From: Gonium pectorale
Taxonomy: Eukaryota > Chlorophyta > Chlorophyceae > Chlamydomonadales > Volvocaceae
Direction: 5' to 3'
Assembly (NCBI GenBank): GCA_001584585.1
Contig: LSYV01000041.1
Span: 150,899 to 214,898, forward strand
DNA length: 64,000 nt
In this document: positions 34,601 through 45,600 of the stretch, piece by piece
How the letters are laid out: the number at the start of each line of letters is the position of its first letter
How positions within the stretch are numbered: position 1 is the first letter of the stretch
Position numbers and translations under genes: made by a program
The notes under the pieces: generated by a model
Seen by the model: only the letters and a program-made list of their open reading frames with translations
What the model was told of the DNA's origin: nothing
Databases searched by the model: none

Positions 34601-35810
34601 GTCTCAACATGTGTGGCAGCTCACATGCTCCCAGCGTCGTCGCCGTCGCACCATCTACACACCGCCGCTTTCGTTGATGGCTGGGGCGCGGACCGCAGAC
34701 TGCAAACCAGCCCGCTCTCCACCACGCTACCGCCAACCCGCGGCCCACGCCTTTTCTCGTCACTCGCGTCACAGCAGCCGCAACAGCCAACAGCCGCACG
34801 CCACCCCCATTACGCACCTGGCCCCATTCCCTCTCCCTCCCTCCCTCGCGCACCCTGGGGTCCGTACGCGCGGCGCACCGCCGCCGCCACCGCGCGCTCC
34901 ACCTCCACCACGCCCGCCCCAGTGCGCGCCTCAAACAGCGCCAGACGCGAGTCCAGGCCGGGCGTCCGCAGCACCTCCAGGAACGCCCGCTCCGCCGACG
35001 CAAGATCAACTGCGAGCGACGGCCGAGGGAAGGGTCAGCAGATGGCTGGCGGCAACTGGCGGGCTGGACGCAACACTCAAAAGTAGGTTGGGGGGTCTGG
35101 GGTTTGGCGCCGCGGGCCACGACGGACGGATGGTTAGACGACCCGCGTCCCAAGGGTGCGCATCTGCGCGAGAGCGGGAATTACAACCCAGGCAAAGCGG
35201 CCCGCATGCGTAAATAAACCGGCCAGGCGGCCAAAGCAGCAGGCAGCTCGATCCATCGATGCAATGCACAGCCGTGCGGGCATCAGTCCAGCAACCCAGC
35301 CCGCCACCACCTGCCTGGGCTGCCGTCGCTGGCCAGCACTGCGCCCGGCGCCGTGCGGTGGTACCCGGGCAGGCGCCGAGCAGCCGACTCCAGCTCGCCC
35401 TCGTCGCTGAGGGAGGTCGGCAGGCGGCGCAGCGGGTGGCAGGAGGTCCACACCGCAACCTCGCCAGCGGGGTTGAAGGTGGTGATCTCTTGCGCCACGG
35501 CCGCGGCGGACTGTGCCGCTGCCTGGGCGAAGGTCGAGGTGGGGCTGAAGGCGGTTGAGGAGGGGGCGGCGGGGGCTGCGGAGGCGGAGGCGGCGACGGG
35601 GGCGACCAGGCGCGGCGGCCGCCGCTGCGCGAGGCAAGCTGTGGAGACGGAGGCTGAGACGTCGTGGTGTCTGAGTGATGTACACCGAGGGTCGAGTAGG
35701 CCGCAAAGAGGAACGGGGGAGTGAGCTTCGATCGCCAAAGTCGTCGGTTGGTGAAGGCGACGGGTCGCCACCGTCGTCGCGCCCGCCCTGGCGAGTTGCG
35801 TTGAAAGCAT
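31220..35810 (-). CDS. Haem-oxygenase-like fold, iron-containing redox enzyme family protein
   Basis: Ten exons: 35810-35315, 35009-34854, 34384-34300, 34088-33938, 33496-33379, 33026-32929, 32741-32628, 32255-32169, 31900-31746, 31358-31220. Phases agree and give 532 residues if intron 1 uses a GC donor (CAG|GCAGGT). The nearby GT donor (exon end 35311) would break the frame. The N-terminus is basic and hydroxylated with no acidic residues at first (MLSTQLARAGATTVATRRLH), typical of an organelle presequence. The C-terminal 200 residues match the iron-containing redox (PF14518-like) pattern: EYGGG...KHSTFYHSMMAQLGL, SANHNFLLTERRRHYLRYLG, FFE, then YWELHVREDERH (about 461-472), whose His/Glu/Asp/His set is the usual di-iron site. 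Relatives oxidise or cleave small substrates such as amino or fatty acids. The substrate here is unknown. The last intron carries a CA repeat. Confidence 0.75.
31605..31633. repeat. (CA)n microsatellite
   Basis: About 14 CA units within the last intron of the haem-oxygenase-like gene. Confidence 0.95.
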
Positions 35811-36326
35811 GGCTGGGGATTGCTAGTGGAAGCGTAGGCTTGATCACAGACCGGCGGACTGTGACGTCAGTGCGAATTGTATGTATGCACCCGTGTGCCC
35901 GATGGCAGTGATAATAGCAGTTTGAAAATTGCAGTTATCAAATAGGAGACCCAGCTAGCGACGTGTAGGGCTGGAAGGCAGGCCGCGCAGCAGCCGGGGG
36001 CGCGTCAAAAACGTGACGCGAGCGGTTTACGCGTTACGTCAGCACGCTCCGCCATAATGCGCATATATCGGCCAGAGGTGCGCGATTGGACACGCCGCTG
36101 CTTACTCATGCACGGCAACGGGGATTGTATACACCAGGGCCCAGTATTTTGCTAGGACTCAGCCGCCGAGACGCATTCTCGTGGCCTGCTAACGAACGCC
36201 TTTGCCGTTGCGTTCGATCTCCCTGCCAATTTGCATTCTGCCCGTCTCCCGCCAAATAAGTCAGACAGCTGAGAAGTCGAGCGGGTGACGAACTCCTACC
36301 GACCCGCCTCCGCGCCCGCCTTAGAG
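35811..36326. promoter_or_regulatory. Shared divergent promoter region (516 bp)
   Basis: The start codons of the haem-oxygenase-like gene (minus) and the methyltransferase gene (plus) lie head to head 516 bp apart, so both promoters and 5' UTRs must fit here. An AT-rich GCATATAT word lies at about 36061. No other element can be assigned by eye. Confidence 0.5.
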
Positions 36327-38998
36327 ATGTCCTCGCCGCTCCAATACACCCTGAACCAGCACGTCCACGCTCAACCGCACTTTGCGCACGGGCCTCTCTC
36401 CCTCAACATGGTCGGTCACTCCCCCGGCACCGCCAGCGGCCCTCCGCGGCAACGCGTGCTGGCGTCGGCGTTGGCGTCTTCCTCGGCGGCGCAGCGACCC
36501 ATGGGTCACTTCCTTGCCGGCGGGCCCTCACCACGCGGCTGCCTCGCGCTCTGCCAGGCCAGCGCCAAGCCCAATGGCGCGGCTGCTGCCGCCGGCAGCA
36601 GCAGCAGTCGCGCCGTCGCCGCTTCGGCAGCGACGGCGGGCGCTGCGGGTGCCTCCGCTGCTGATGCGGCCGTCATCGCAGCCGATGCAGAGGCAGCGCC
36701 TGCCCCTGCACCCGCCGCAAACGCGTCGCTCCTTGAGGCTGTCAGGTCAGTCAGTCCGGGTCCGGATCCACAACTTCTAGAACCTGCAATTAGGATGCCT
36801 GTAGGAGACCACGCCATCCCTTTATTCCGCTCCTCCCGAGGAGGACCTCCGTGCTCGAAAATTAAATCACTCATCAAATCACTTCGTTACTGCGTTGCGC
36901 GCACGGTCCGCAGGCGCTCCTTCCTCCCTCTGTCCAGACTCCATCCCCCTCATCACATCACTGCCATGTGCCACGCCCGCCCGCAGGCCTCGGTCCTACA
37001 CCGCCGCCGAGGTATTTCAGTGCCACGAGGAGAGCCTCTTCTACAGCCAGGCGCTCGAGAAGCTGCTGCCCATCGTGGCCCAGCGCCAGGCGCGCCGCGC
37101 CGGCGGTGGTGGCGGCGGCGCGATCGGCCCCTCTGCCGGCTCAGCGCCTTCCGCGCTGCCGCCCGCCTCTGGCGGCGGCGGCGCGCAGCCGCCTCGGCAG
37201 CTGCCCGTCATCGAGGCTGCGGAGTTTGGCAGCGGCGATGGGACCCCCGTCGTCAATGCGCTTATGAAAACCCAGTGAGCGAAAGGGAGGTTGAGAGCTG
37301 GGAAGGAATAGGAAATTCATGGCCGCCTCTGCAATTCCGCAGTGGCGCCAGGGCCACCGAAGCGGAAACCAACATAGGGACCCCTTACCGTTACAACTGT
37401 TAGACATGACCCTTCATCATTTTTCCAATTGCCTCCCTCCTTTGTGGTCCGCGTGCAGTTTTGACGGCATGATCCACGGCTTCGAGCTCAACCCCACGTC
37501 CGCGGCGCTGGCGCGAGCGCACGTGGCGGCATACGGCCTCTCGGACAAGTACCAGGTGCGCCCCGCACCCCACGCCTCGGGCCTTCACGCGTTAACGCCT
37601 CGTGTACATAAACCATGTTTCCTGTGTGGGGCGTCCATTCGTGCATGGGCAGGTAAGCGCACGGTCGCGCCGTAATAGTGCACACATGCGGCTTGATTCG
37701 TCGCTTCCTTTGGCGGTCCCTCTGCCCCGTCGCCAAGGTTCCCAGCATAAACTCTTCTCACGCTGCCTGCCGCTCCGTTGCCCCGCCACCCAGATCCACA
37801 ACGGCTGCTTCTACAAGGGCACCTCCGCGCCCGACTCGCCCGCCTCCGGGGCCGCCTGCCTGGTGTCCAACCCGCCCTACCTGCCCGCGCCCGACTCCGA
37901 CATCCTCATGCCCGAGCTGCACGGCGGCGTGGACGGCGCTGGCCTGACCCGGGTGCGCGCCATGGCAGTTGCGAGCCGGGTGGCGACGGCATTATTTGGA
38001 TGGAGTGTGCGACACTGGATCATTTGATGCTTGTTGGCCCCTACTGCCAAGCCTGTGACCGTCTGCGCCGTGCGAGCGCCGGTCTGCCACAACCGGTATA
38101 GGGCAATCACGTGTTGCCGATCTTTACTGCATGGCAGCATGCTATGTGTGTACATTTCCCGTTCCTGACGTTCATGACCCGGTGCCCCGTTGCGTGCCAC
38201 CTCCAGGACCTGCTGTCGCTGGGCTTCCCGTACGCCATGCTACTTGTGTCGTCGTACTCCAACCCCGCCTCGGTGCTGCGTCACGCCGCTGCCCAGGGCT
38301 ACCGGGTGGTGGACTACCTGGTCACCCCGCTGCCCTTCGGCACCTACTCGTCGCAGCCCAAGGTGGGGCCGCACGGGCACATGTGCGTGCCGGTGGCATG
38401 AGGCTTTCGATAGAATGGACAGGGATGCCACGCGCTGTAGGGGTTCAACGCAGAACTGGAACGTAGAGGGACGAACGGACTTCCCCTTGTGTCGGGGTTG
38501 TGTCTGGCAGCCCGGACGAGCGGCGTGAACTTGGAACAGTTGTGGGCGTGTGCTTTTGGGGCACTGGGATCCAGGGCAGCTGCGGCGATATAAAGTGAGC
38601 GCTGATATCCGTTTCCACATTGCTGCCGTAGCAAAAGGACTGGCATCTCTTAATCCTTTGCCTTTACATGTGATGAATATCTACAGGTCCGCAATTGGAT
38701 TTCCGGGATGCGCTCCCGCGGCGAGGCTTTCTACAACGGCAACACCTACCTGCTGGCCGGAGTGCTGTTCGAGAAGCTGGACTTGCCGCCCTGCGCGTCA
38801 CCGTCGGCCGCCGCCACTCCGGCCAGCCAAATCGGCCAAAACGGCAACGGCCATAACGGCAACGGTCACAACGGCAACAGTCACAACGGTAACGGCCACA
38901 GCGGCGGCGAGGCAGTGACTGTGTACCATAACGTGGCAGAGACGGCGGATGGTGATAGCGTCGGGGAGTCGCTCCTCCGGCTCCTCACGGCGCTGTGA
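36327..38998 (+). CDS. Class I SAM-dependent methyltransferase with NPPY motif
   Basis: Six exons: 36327-36745, 36987-37274, 37459-37555, 37794-37952, 38207-38362, 38687-38998. All are GT-AG with matching phases, giving 476 residues. The start is the first ATG in frame; the frame is also open upstream to a GTG. Residues about 60-137 are an alanine/serine-rich low-complexity extension. The Rossmann core shows motif I (EFGSGDGT, about 218-225), an acidic strand end (IHGFELNP) and VSNPPYLPAPDSD (NPPY about 294-297), the signature of N5-glutamine, N6-adenine and related HemK/PrmC-type enzymes. AYMLLV-type strands and a PLPFGTYSSQP loop follow. The last exon carries a run of NGNGH-type repeats (about 424-445). 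If exon 5 is not spliced it ends with a stop at about 38401. The substrate (protein Gln, RNA or small molecule) is not determined. Confidence 0.8.
38829..38905 (+). repeat. 15-bp coding minisatellite in the methyltransferase last exon
   Basis: Four to five degenerate copies of a unit encoding Asn-Gly-Asn-(Gly/Ser)-His. It is a low-complexity insertion near the C-terminus, outside the methyltransferase core. Confidence 0.85.
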
Positions 38999-40634
38999 TT
39001 AGGATGCGTGATCGCAAATGGTAGTTGAATTCCTTCCAAGTTGGTTCCTACTACTACATATGTCGTGTTCAATCTTGTACGCGTGCTGCATGCAAATACG
39101 GTATTGGCCGAGTTCTCCATAACAGGTACTACACGATCCGCCGCACTATAGGGGGATATATGGCATTAAGTGCGTCGTTTGTCCCACACCTGCAACTGGT
39201 GGAGGAGTTGCAGCAGTTGCAATACGTGACATGCGTTGCTCGTGCGCCTCAAAAGGCAGTCGTATGTTATTTCCGAGTACCGCGGTCCGTTCTGTCGTCG
39301 AGACATGTGGTGTGTACCCACCGGTACGTGCAGTTCGACATGAAAGTTGGCCGTTGTTACACGCTGCATTGAATACTGATCGATAATGACGTAATGGGGT
39401 ACGCTCGGCGGACTGATGCACATGTGAAAAAGACATGGCACGCTGGCGAATCGTGTCCAACCAATCGCCAAACCAAATACTTGGACATGGGCATATTCTT
39501 CACATCAGCGAAGAAATAAGAAGAGAGTTATGCAGTAAAGACATGGCTTGAAAGGGACCGTGCAAAACAGTTGGCTCCAAAGTCGGAGTACTGGACAAGT
39601 CTGGGAATGAATCTTTGTACGCTAAGAGATCACTCACTATCTGACATACGCTATTAGGTCACTCTCCATCTGACACACGTCGTTGAATACATTCACACGC
39701 TTGAAGCCGTCCATACTGAGGCACGCAACAGGACGCTATGTTACTCCAGCCGGCCAATGCATTGCAAGCAATACGGGCTTTTCGAGGGAGAATACTGCAG
39801 CGTGACTCGTACCCGCGACTGGCTGCGATGTGCCACCGGTCCGCGTGTCTCGTCGAAGTGGCGAGGTGCAAAAATGACCTGCGGGTCTGCAAGCGCGGTC
39901 CCGTGTCACGCCGAGCTGTTTATTGCACGTTGCAGCTGCCGGTCTGCGCATTCGCCTAAATGACACAGTTCAATACACGTTCCGCAAAATTAGGGCCCTC
40001 TCTGCACCACTTCACGTGCGGCTAGCCCCCCGCCCCTCTTGCATGGCCACGCACGGAGCCAAAGCCGTTCCTGGTTCTCTTTCTAAGGTGTTTGTACGGG
40101 GCGTACGGGATCAGTGCTGGCCAGGCCCGCGTAGCCGCCGGAAGCGAGACATGAGCTCCTCCAGCATATTGGGCCGGCACGTCGGTGCGTCGGGGCTGGT
40201 GGTTTCGGCGCCAACTAGGCACCGCATCAGAGCCGTTAACGGCATGTAGGCTTGGGTGTTCCGCAGCTACGGGGTCGCGCTGACTTGCAAGGCCGCAAGA
40301 GGTAGGTGTAACCTGTAACCTGTAACCTGGTAAGCGTAATGAAACCTCCTGCGCTCTCAGGCAGTGCCAAAAGACGTGACAGCAGCTAGCAAAGTATACA
40401 TCCGCACCTGAGGGTCTGCGGGCGCGTCATCCTCGTGGTCTGCGGTTGCCAGCCATTGCGCCACGTTATCAGCTGCGATGCACGGCACGGGCCATCATGC
40501 AAGACGAAAAGCCGGGGACGAAGGCGTCAGTGGCGTCCAAGCTGCCAATTGAAGAAGAGGCAACGGACAAAGCCCGCAGCTGTGCCTTCCAGTCTACAGC
40601 GCGCACCTGCACTTGGGCGTCCAGGGCCTGTTGC
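38999..40634. other. Intergenic interval, no gene recognised
   Basis: This is the 3' flank of the methyltransferase gene. No spliced or conserved coding sequence was seen. It contains a perfect triple TGTAACC at 40307-40327. Confidence 0.5.
40307..40327 (+). repeat. (TGTAACC)x3
   Basis: Three perfect 7-bp units. Each contains TGTAA, the chlorophyte poly(A) word, but no plus-strand gene ends nearby. Confidence 0.9.
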
Positions 40635-41196
40635 CGTCAGAGCGGGTGAGAGCGGCCGCTGCTCCGTTGAGGCCGCTGCCGCTGCAGCAGCCATCGCCGC
40701 AGCGTGCTGCGTCTGGAGCTGCACCTTGGCCAGTCCGCGTTGCAGGTAGATCCTCAAGTAAGGGCTCACCTGCACGAAGGCACGCAGCGCGCATGCTCTA
40801 CCAATAGTGTTCAACAATCCATGCCCTAGGAGCGACTAGTTCCTTCCGTACCTGGGCAAGCATCTGGTTGAGGACGTCGATGCCCGGATTGGCCTCAATG
40901 AAGTGGTGAAGGTCCACGAGCGCCTGCAAGTGGGGTACGTGTTAGTTCAATCATGAGTTGACGCTGGCACCGGCTTCAGGCGCCCATCCTTTCCGGTGTA
41001 GCTGTGTGTTGTGCAACGCGGTGCAAGAAGCGCATGCAGACGCGCTGCGGCGCCGCCATCGTCGGCGCCAAGATTTGGTGTTGCAGCGGCGGTTCAACGT
41101 CCGTGACCACGGCTTGGTTGATTCCTGCGTCCATACCTGCTGCGATTGCGCCTTGTCGCCGATGTGCTTGAAGATGGCGGCCAGCGTGTTGCGACA
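40635..41196 (-). pseudogene. Broken tandem copy of three 3' exons of the XMAP215/MOR1 gene
   Basis: Same strand, order and spacing as the XMAP215 exons ending at 43762, 43559-43488 and 43400-43157. 40923-40852 repeats the 72-nt exon without a change, with its flanking splice sites and some intron. 40769 to about 40635 repeats the next exon (SPYLRIYLQRGLAKVQLQTQ against SPYFKTYLQRGLAKVRLQTQ in the parent). 41196-41137 repeats the end of the preceding large exon (FKHIGDKAQSQQ). Both outer ends break off into unrelated sequence, there is no start, and the last exon runs into unrelated sequence. It is a partial duplication about 2 kb downstream of the parent gene's stop. Confidence 0.88.
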
Positions 41197-42630
41197 TTAG
41201 TCATGGCAGGTGAGCGCACCTGTACGGACGGGTAGATGACCTCTCCTTGTGTGACCTGTGCGGGTGCTAACAGCACCTAGCCGGCTCACCGGCACTGGTA
41301 AGCTAAGGCGCATGACGTCCTTCCGGGCAAGGGCCTCAGCAGCAGCTTGTGTCTGTATGCACGGCAGTTGGGCAAGGAGCTACGCCAAGGGGGCCTGTGG
41401 CATACAATCGGAGGTTGCAATCTGAGCAGGGGACACTGCCATTCGAGAGGGAACGTGCAATGCCGCTGGCCATGCTGCGGCAGCTGGCCCCCTTCAGGTT
41501 GATAAACTCTCATGCTCCATGTATGTCATGTATGATGCAGTCCTAAAAACGTGCTGCGGCGGTGGGCACCTATTCCATTGCAAGCTTCCCTCGGAATCAG
41601 TTGTGCCTCTGCAGTATGGTTGAATGAATCGTCGTAGAATGGCTTCAAGGCTCTGGCGTGGGTCAGCAACGGTTGGCAGAGCGAGAGACGGTCCCGGCCA
41701 GGCTCACCTCGCACGTTCTTCACGCGGGACCTGCTGCCTCTGCCGAGTTTCGCTGCGCAACGCAACAGGTGGCTTCCGGTGGAAGCTGTCGGTCAGAGAG
41801 AAGCAGGCAACCTCTGATGCCAAGGGAGAATCCGAGAGCTTACGCGAATTCAGGGGTACAGGAAAAATGCGAAAAGGCATGCACGAAGGTCCCAGGATCC
41901 AGCGGATCTAGTGGATCCGAAACAGATCAGTGGAGTACCTAGAGGTGTTGCTCCCAACGCCCGCCAACAGGCGACCATATGGGAATGAGCTTTCGACGCT
42001 GCATTGACAAGAGCCGCGTGCCCCCTGGCATCTCTGCTGCAAGGGTCTGGCCAGCAACCGTCCGCCGCCCTTTTGTAATTATGCGCACGTTGGAGCTGTT
42101 GGGAGAGGTTGGAGTAACAACCCAGGGTTTGCAGAGACTGAAGGCCATTGACATTCCCCAGCACATGCTAGCCCATCCGCATCGTGGCTGTCGAGTGGGT
42201 AGGACCGCACAGTGCAGCTGCGGCACTCACTGCTGCGCAAACGGCCTGACTACTCTTGCAGACAGCACCCCAGTGCTCCACTGCCCCGCACAAGTACTGG
42301 CAAAGCACGTCAAGTCCCTTGCGATATAGGGTGCTCCAGCATGGAAGCAGTTCCATCGATGGACCTTGCATGTATGTATGCAAATGGACCTGAAACCCTG
42401 CCCTACAGCGCAAGACACGTAACAGCTTAAAGCAAGGTCGAGAAAGAGTTCGTCACAGCAAAAGCCTGGCATTCACCCCGCATTCCCAAAGTGGGAAAGT
42501 CACGCACGTCTGGCAATGGATCACCAAGCACATGATCCGTACGACAGAAAGGCCTCCCTTCACGGCTACCCATGCGCACCACCGCCAAAGGCATCCGCCA
42601 CACAGGCCGATGCGCAGCCATGTAATCAAT
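41197..42630. other. Interval between the XMAP215 gene and its partial copy
   Basis: The 3' UTR of the XMAP215 gene must begin at 42630. Open frames of about 100 codons occur on both strands with no motif or splice structure that I recognise. Possibly old repeat sequence. Confidence 0.4.
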
Positions 42631-45600
42631 CTACACCCCAGATGCCGACGAGCCACCAATGTTGGCAATCTTCTTCATCCGCTCCTGCAGGTCTTGCAGA
42701 CCCTGTTGCCCTGCGCCTGGTGCCACAACGGCCGTGGAGCTCCGCACCGGTAGGTCGTGGAGGTTCGTCTGCGAAGCCATCATGTCGGTCGTGTGGAAGA
42801 TCAAGTCAAAGCCATGCTGGAACACCTGGGATTGACGTTGCCGACCAACATGCGCAAACTGCCGGGTACGACACACCGACAGCATTCCAACAATGCACTA
42901 CTCACAGCACAGTTAAAAACAGAAGTGCGCCTCCATGCCACTTACACTCAAGCTGTTCATCCGGTTGCGCAGCTCGTCCAAGTTGCCGACACCCCGCAGG
43001 CGCCCCGGGGACATGGGGCTGCGAGGCTGCGCCTCAGCAGCCGCCAGCTTATCCGCTACTGCAACACAGGTAGGCAACGAGAGCGTCTTACAATCGTACG
43101 ACTTGCACTACACGAATTTTTCCTGTTGTGACAAAAGAGCTGAGATCCATGCCCACCTGTGATTGGGCCTCCGGCGCCGGCGTTGGAGTCTGCGTCCGGA
43201 GTGCCCCAGCTGCTGCCGCTGGTGCGACCAGCTGACCCACCACCACCGTTGTCGGCCGCTCGTGCCGTCGGAGCGGGTGAGAGCGGCCGCTGCTCCGTTG
43301 AGGCCGCTGCCGCCGCAGCAGCCATCGCTGCAGCGTGCTGCGTCTGGAGCCGCACCTTGGCCAGTCCGCGCTGCAGGTAGGTCTTGAAGTAAGGGCTCAC
43401 CTGCAAGGCCGTACGCAGCGTGCACGTTTCGCTCCCCCAGCAGGCATCCAGAAATCGTGCCCTAACAGCGAATAGTTCCTTCCGTACCTGGGCAAGCATC
43501 TGGTTGAGGACGTCGATGCCCGGATTGGCCTCAATGAAGTGGTGAAGGTCCACGAGCGCCTGCAAGTGGGGTACGTGTTATTCCAATTGCAAGCTAGCAC
43601 TGCCTGCTTTGGGCGCCCACCGCCCTCTACTGCAGTTGTATTAAAGCGCAAGAAGCGCATGCAGACGCGCTGCGGCGCCGCCATCGCTGGCGCCAAGCAT
43701 TGGTGTTGCCGCGGGGGTTCAACGTCCGTGACCACGGCATGCTTGATTCCTGCGTCCATACCTGCTGCGATTGCGCCTTGTCGCCGATGCGCTTGAAGAT
43801 GGCGGCCAGCGTGTTGCGCGCCTCCTGCTCGTCCGAAGCTGTCCTTGTGAATTCAAGGCTCGACGGATCCAAGTTGATAGTTGACTGATGCAACAACGGT
43901 GGCGGCGCAGAGGCTGTTGGCACGGCCGCTGCGGGATGTGCTGTGCTGGCCAGCTTGGGGCTCGCAGACGCGCCGGTGTTGGCCGTCGGCATGGCGTTCG
44001 TGCTAAGGGGTGCGAGCACCTGGGGCTGGTGGGCCTGCTGCGGTAGGGCTGAGGGCGCGCTCGATGCGTCCCCGACGGGCATGCCCCGGATGCGCGGAAC
44101 CGCTGCAGGCACCTGAGCGGATGTGGACGGCACATCGTGGTTGGGTGGCGCCGAGGGCCGTGGGGCCGCCGCCGCAGCAAGGAGGGTTGCACTGGTGGTC
44201 GGCGCAATTGGTGCGCGCGGCATGGCCGCAGCGCCAGAGAACCCCGCCGGCTGCAGGGGCCGCATGCCGGTATGCTGCGTGTCGAGGTTGAGCTTGATGT
44301 ACGGCAGCATGACCATGTCCTCCTCGGCCTCGGTCACACCTGGGAGGAATTAGTGAGTCAACGTTGTCAATTCAAGGACTCTGGGGGTTTGGTATGTCAG
44401 AGGTCACTCGGACCACAGCACTTATGCCCTGCCGGTTCGCTTTAACTCGCACCTGGCATGGCCTGCACGTCCCGGTAGATCTCGTGGCCGCGGTGCTTGC
44501 ACAGCTCGTGCAGCACGGTCTTTATCATCCGCAGCGGCTTGTCCTCCTGCAATCAAGCGACTGTCATACGCAACGCGCCCCTTTTGAAGGCAATATTACC
44601 GACGATCTTACCACAGCACTGCGGCGCCGAACCTCCTCCGCGCCCAGGTTCTGCATGTAGTGGTGGATGTGCACCAGCACCTCCCCCACGTTGATGGTCT
44701 GGGGCCGGGTACACGGAAGATACGTTATGGACTTTGCAAGTTGGTAATAGACCAGGAATCTTCCGTACGCAGCTGCACCAAAAGTCCTCCATATGTACCA
44801 ACGCACCGGAATGATGCTCGCGAGCTGCTTCGTCATCTTGATCAGGCACTTGACGACCATGTCGTTCCAGCGGAGCAGCATCTCCGCAGCTCCGCCGTCG
44901 GGCGGCGCCGTGGATGGGTGCACCATCTGGTAGATGCGCGGGTTGGGCTCCCGCAGCAGGTGGATGAGCGCTCCGAACACGCCGGGCCTGGAGGCAGCGC
45001 AGTAAATCACACGCCATCAAGAACCTGCGCATACTCTGGTATGCGGCCGTATAACAGCGTGACGCAAGCGGCACACCTGTTCGCGTGTTCCAGCAGGCGC
45101 ATGATGAGCATGTTGATCGCCTTGAGCAGCCCGTCGCCGTCGGCCACCTGCGCACGGGTAAGGGGTGCTCTGGGAATGCTGATACGGCTGATACGCACAC
45201 GAAGATGGCAAAAGGACCATATCAAGAGATGCAACGAAAACATCGGAGGGAATAAATAGGCAGCAGGATTCGAGTTGAGCCAGAACCAGAGGATGTAAGA
45301 CTATGATATGCTCCAAAACAATTCGCAGGGCAGGCCCCGGTGTCGACTCTGTCCCCTCGCCGATATGCACACCTGGCGCATTCGCCCGTCGATCATGCAG
45401 GCCAGAAGGACGTTCAGCATCTGCCGCAGCGTGTGGTCGCCAAGGCCCACCGTCAGCGACTTCGCGCTGCACAGGTTCATTAGCGAGTTAGCGCTGTACT
45501 TGCAGGCACGGGCGTTGTAGACCGGGCCGCCCGGTAGGCACATCGTGGATGCGGCGGCGTCCGACATGGACTGCAGGTTGGTTCAGGGTACAGCAACAGG

